Part shown: piece by piece, positions 59,826-64,000 of the stretch
How positions within the stretch are numbered: position 1 is the first letter of the stretch
Layout: the number at the start of each line of letters is the position of its first letter
NCBI RefSeq assembly: GCF_963576545.1
Contig: NC_083651.1
Location: forward strand, 20,572,748-20,636,747
Reading direction: 5' to 3'
From: Limanda limanda
Taxonomy: Eukaryota > Chordata > Actinopteri > Pleuronectiformes > Pleuronectidae
DNA: 64,000 nucleotides
The notes under the pieces: model-generated
Told to the model about the DNA's origin: nothing
Database searches by the model: none
The model's input: the letters and a program-made list of their open reading frames with translations, nothing else
Made by a program: the position numbers and the translations under genes

Positions 59826-62800
59826 ACGTGTATGAGTGATGACTCACTTCTCAGCTGTGAGGATTGCATGTGTTACCCAGAGCTCTGTGGGGATCTACAG
59901 GGATGAGAGCAGCACAGGCCATTATACAAGTATGTGTTAATTAATTCACTTGTCCCCTCCCAAAACATTCATCCACTCTACGGCCATGTTCACGTCCCTC
60001 TGACCTGCATCGTAATGCTCTGGTTCTGAAAGCACACAAAGTCCCAACCTGTATTCATGTCTCTTGACTCCGACAGTATGTACCTGGAGGCGTAGCTGAA
60101 GGCTGAAGCCTCTCGGATCCCCACTACAAGTCACGTTGATCACGACGAATCCCTGCACCGTGTCCCTCTGGACTTGTTTCCCCTGTACCTTTGTTTCTCT
60201 GCTTTCACTTTACAACTACAGCTCTGTTGAAACCTTAACCTACATTTTGAACATTTTGAAACATAGCCTTACCGTCACTATTTGTCTTTTTCGAAGCAAT
60301 ATGAATTTTTAATAGGGGTCTCTTGTTAGGCTCATTTGAATAAAACATGACACCAGCAAGATTGTCTCGCTGCGTGAAAATCCCCTCCAGTGCTTGGATG
60401 TGGACGTTTTGTCAGCTGTTGATATAAACGGTTTCTCATCCTGTTGAGAGAGAGAGTTGAGAGCGGTCAGGACAAACTTTAAATCATATTTTGTGTGTGG
60501 TTGTCTCTCTGTGTGTGCTTGCGAGGAAAATTCAGAAAACAGCCAAATACACTGTAATACATCGTGGGTGGAGAGATAAGGTTTCATTGATGTAACTGTA
60601 AATATTACTTTGGGTAAACCTGACCTTATTACCACCCAAGCGAGCATCGTATTGCAACACATGTATGTACATGATGGCCACACCCGTCTCAATTTATTAA
60701 GGATTGGTGTGTGATGTCATTGAGAAGTCATGCAAAGGTTTTATTAAACAGATGTGCAATCACGACTTGGGACCATGTGGGTGTTCCTTGTCCATACAAG
60801 CACCAAAAGTGAGTATTCTCCTATAGTGGAAATTGTAGATGGATCAGCTAGTTTTTAATTAAGACTAATGGCATTAGTCCCCAAGCAGAACCTACAGAGG
60901 GTGTTTTCCGACTTGAATGTGCGCCAGGGCCTGAACCAAGGTTCAAGCCATTATTAAAGTGTTTACATTTGATGTTGTTCGTTTCGTTTCACATTGAATT
61001 TTAGAGATTAAGATTTTTGCATGGCCTACGTGCTACCTGTCGATATGACCTCTGTGGGCTGCGTCTTACCAATACTCGACAATGATTGGTTTGTAGACAG
61101 CGCATCTCTGACGTTAGCATTTTGTCTGTTCAGCTATTGTTTTTGCTAACTTTTTTGAATAAAGTGCATGGAAATATTAATAAACCCATTCAAACACACA
61201 GTTGGTTAAAGTAAAAATATACAGTATTTTGCCCGGTTTTGGCCCCAAACCCCACATTGGGAACTATTGAGTTATCCGAATTAATTTGCATGTGTGTTTA
61301 TGTGTTTATGTTTCACAGTTAGTACCCGAATCAAATATTTGTATGCAAACATAGTCCTGCTGGGTGACATTGTGGGTTTTTGAGTGTGTGTCTGTGTGTG
61401 TGTTATTTCCGTCACCATTGAATCCCAGCACTGTGCCTTTCAATTCTGTCAACAAGCATCAGAGGCTGCATAACTAACGTCTATTAGCACAGTGCTGTTC
61501 CTCTGTTTATCTCTGTACGGTTACTACAGACTCAAGAGATGCACGTGCAGCTTCCGCTCTCACGTCCTCATTTGGGAGAAATCTTCTTCCACGCAGCCCC
61601 GTGAATAAGTTGTAATGTCTTTCCGGCATTAATGTCTCAATCCTCTTTGGTCGTCTGTATCCTGCTTGGTTTACTGTTGTCTGTTTGTTATGAAGAGTAG
61701 AAAAAAATGGTTAGCAGAAGTCAGAAAAACAACATACACAGACACACATAAAACATAGTTCAAGCTCACTGATGGAGTTGTAAGGTTTTACTTAAAAAAT
61801 ATGAAATAATACAAATTGCATCAGGAACTTTTGTGCAGTTCTCCATCAAATATCATCATCTGCTGCACCCAACAGTGTCATCACCTGTGACACCTTTTGC
61901 CATTATCTCTGTTAAGGTCATGTCTTGCTTTAGAAAGACGTTTTTTAACTTTTAATTTTGACGTCGAATCATAACTCCTGTCACTGCTCAGTGCTGCACT
62001 GATGACATGTGAGTGAGAGCTGTACTATTAATATGTTGTAATTGTTTCAGGAACTCCGACACTGCACTTGTCACAGTGACAGCCAACACAGTCACTCGTA
62101 CTCAGGTTTTAGATTTAGAATTGTAGTAGTGTAATTATGAACAGAACATCCCATTACTGCCAATATAGCCCAATTTATCCATAAAAAAAACAAATTGAGG
62201 TCCTTCAACAAATTAAGCACACTAAGACGTCCTGAAGTGTCAAATACATCTTTTTACTAATTCGTTAAAGATTTTGTTGCTCAAATGTACCCACAAGACG
62301 AACAACAAGTAAAGTGTATGAAGCTGAAATTTATGTTATTTATGCAATTTAACAATTCGTCAAAATCGAGCAATCCGACCTGGAACCTCAAATCTAAATT
62401 GAAACAGATTTTGGATAAGGACACAGACATTTTCTCACATTAGGCCCACTGTCAGGTGTTTGAATAAATGGCCAGTCCTATTTTGGGCAGAAAGGAATAT
62501 CTTTGAGACGTCTCACAAATGTATGCATTTATGCAAGCAGTCCAACCCAAACATATACGCTCTCCTTGACGAATGCAGTACATGCATATACGCACAATGT
62601 GCAGCACATGGTGCGGTGCCTGGAAGGGAAGACCATTCTATCAGCATCCATGAGAAGTCTGGGCTGTCATCCTGCTCACAACCCAATCTGGCAGCCCTCT
62701 CACCATCAGCCCTGCCATCTGCTGGGCTCTCAGCAGCTTGTTTGGAGGTTAATAGCTTCATGATCCCTCTATCAGTCCGGCCCGTCTTCAAATGGCTAAT

Positions 62801-63734
62801 TCTTCCTCTCTGGCAGCGATTAGCAAGGCCTGTGGCACGGTCGCCTCCGTCCCTTTGCGGCATCGAACCGGCCCATCAACAAGACAACAATCCCCGGTTG
62901 TTACCAGACATGCGATATCTGTGTGGTATACATTTTCACAAAGTGTGCAGACACAAGTAAATGACACATCTCGAGCTGTTGGAGATTCACCGATACAGCC
63001 ATTCTCAGACACTAAAACCCATGGACATTCCACAGTAACAACAGCTCAGGCACTTAAATCTGTTTTTGTTTGCCAGCTCCTGTAATATATATTTTTTTTA
63101 ATTTGTTTTATTTTGAAAGGCTGCCATTTTTCGGACAGTAGATTACCCAGCATATAACCACCTGGAGTATGTCCAGTTTGAATTTTCTTTAATTTTTATA
63201 GGACCAAGTGTAGTCGAAGCTCGGGTGTTTATACAATTGCTCTAAACCATGTGAAGGATGACCGCTAACACGCAGATTTTTTTTAAAAGCCAACACATCA
63301 CATGTGGACAGCTGCTAAATAATGATATTTTTCCACTTGACAGGTAAGTAGAGAGATATGACGTTTCAAAACAAACCTACAGTGCATGCATGGGATTTTT
63401 GTTTTGTTTCATGGATTTGTTTTTCCATACCTAACATTAGTGCGTGTTGAAGTTCAAGGAGAGATAAAGAATCCCCCCATGAAACAACGTGTGAATTCTG
63501 TAATCTGCCTAGTGCGAGTAAATATAAATTGTCCTTGTGCAAAGCGCATGTTGTTCTCTTTCCACGTTCTCACAGGCTCCACTATCTCATTTGTTGGACA
63601 AGCTCTACACGGCTGCACCAGATTCCTGTGGGGGAACCGGAGGAGATGCTCGGTGTTAATGTGGTAGCTGTGGGGTTTAAAGAGTGCAGACACAGTCAAT
63701 CTGAAGAGATCAACTTGTGTCAGGGCTGCAGGGA

Positions 63735-63752
63735 CCCCCCCCCCCCCCCCCC
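63735..63752. repeat. C18 homopolymer
   Basis: Eighteen consecutive C. Confidence 0.97.
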
Positions 63753-64000
63753 TGCTCCCTGCTACAGTCTGCCAGTTTGACTTCGACTGAACCTTATCCA
63801 TAACTTGACTGATTTTCTTAGAAAAACCTCCAACCGCCTACTAAATTAAGTTTAAGGATCTCTTTTTTTTTCCATGTGACTTCTACGTGACCCCTATACA
63901 TTTGCATATTACATCGCTGAGAACTGAATATTAAGCGCTCGAGCGAATTACTGTCTCCCCAGTTGATATTCCCTGTGCAGCTCGAGGTAGCGAGCAAACG

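Noticed and set aside
62460..62960. 166-codon plus-strand open frame
   Set aside because: It overlaps a long antisense frame and resembles no known protein; kept only as a possible conserved non-coding block.

Overview
This window looks like vertebrate nuclear DNA, most likely from a teleost (percomorph-like) fish, and almost all of it is non-coding. I infer this from long CA/TG and CT microsatellites, many 10-20 bp homopolymeric C/G runs, several dispersed repeat families of a kind common in teleost genomes, and vertebrate-type intron-containing tRNA-Arg genes. No protein-coding exon could be supported. The longest open frames (up to 222 codons) lie in low-complexity DNA, in repeats, or in sequence with no recognisable domain. 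The window is probably a gene desert or the inside of a very large intron.

The one clear gene cluster is at about 12.58-19.04 kb. It is a tandem array of 17 tRNA-Arg genes or gene remnants, all on the minus strand, each split by an unusually long intron (38-49 nt) directly after position 37. Thirteen full-length and one truncated copy carry anticodon TCT (UCU), counting those with body defects. Three copies carry TCG (UCG), a one-base change that stays within the arginine box. Three copies at 16.5-17.7 kb (16499, 16823, 17566) have intact TCT bodies, and the copy at 17149 has an intact body with anticodon TCG. The others carry a D-stem mismatch, a C56-to-U change in the T-loop and B box, a G1-U72 pair, a D-arm deletion, or a 5' truncation.

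The spacers between the genes come in two sizes, about 200 bp and about 300 bp. They hold 27 copies of a second, diverged element that resembles only the 3' part of the same tRNA (T-arm plus acceptor strand, with a B-box-like core). Short spacers have one copy, long spacers have two about 93 bp apart, and one copy is fused to the last truncated tRNA. The array has grown by at least two duplications: a unit of about 745 bp repeated three times at its left, and a block shifted by 2332 bp at its right.

The rest is a mosaic of old mobile-element fragments and simple repeats. There is an LTR-like element at 20.46-21.80 kb (minus, with a TATA box and a strong splice donor), a second possible solo LTR at 28.20-28.55 kb, a 5'-truncated LINE with a protein remnant and microsatellite tail at 44.40-45.20 kb, and several copies of a repeat with an AGGTTATGTTTTCACC-like start. 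There are many microsatellites, a 300-bp purine tract, a degenerate CTCAT-type minisatellite, and a few strong inverted repeats.
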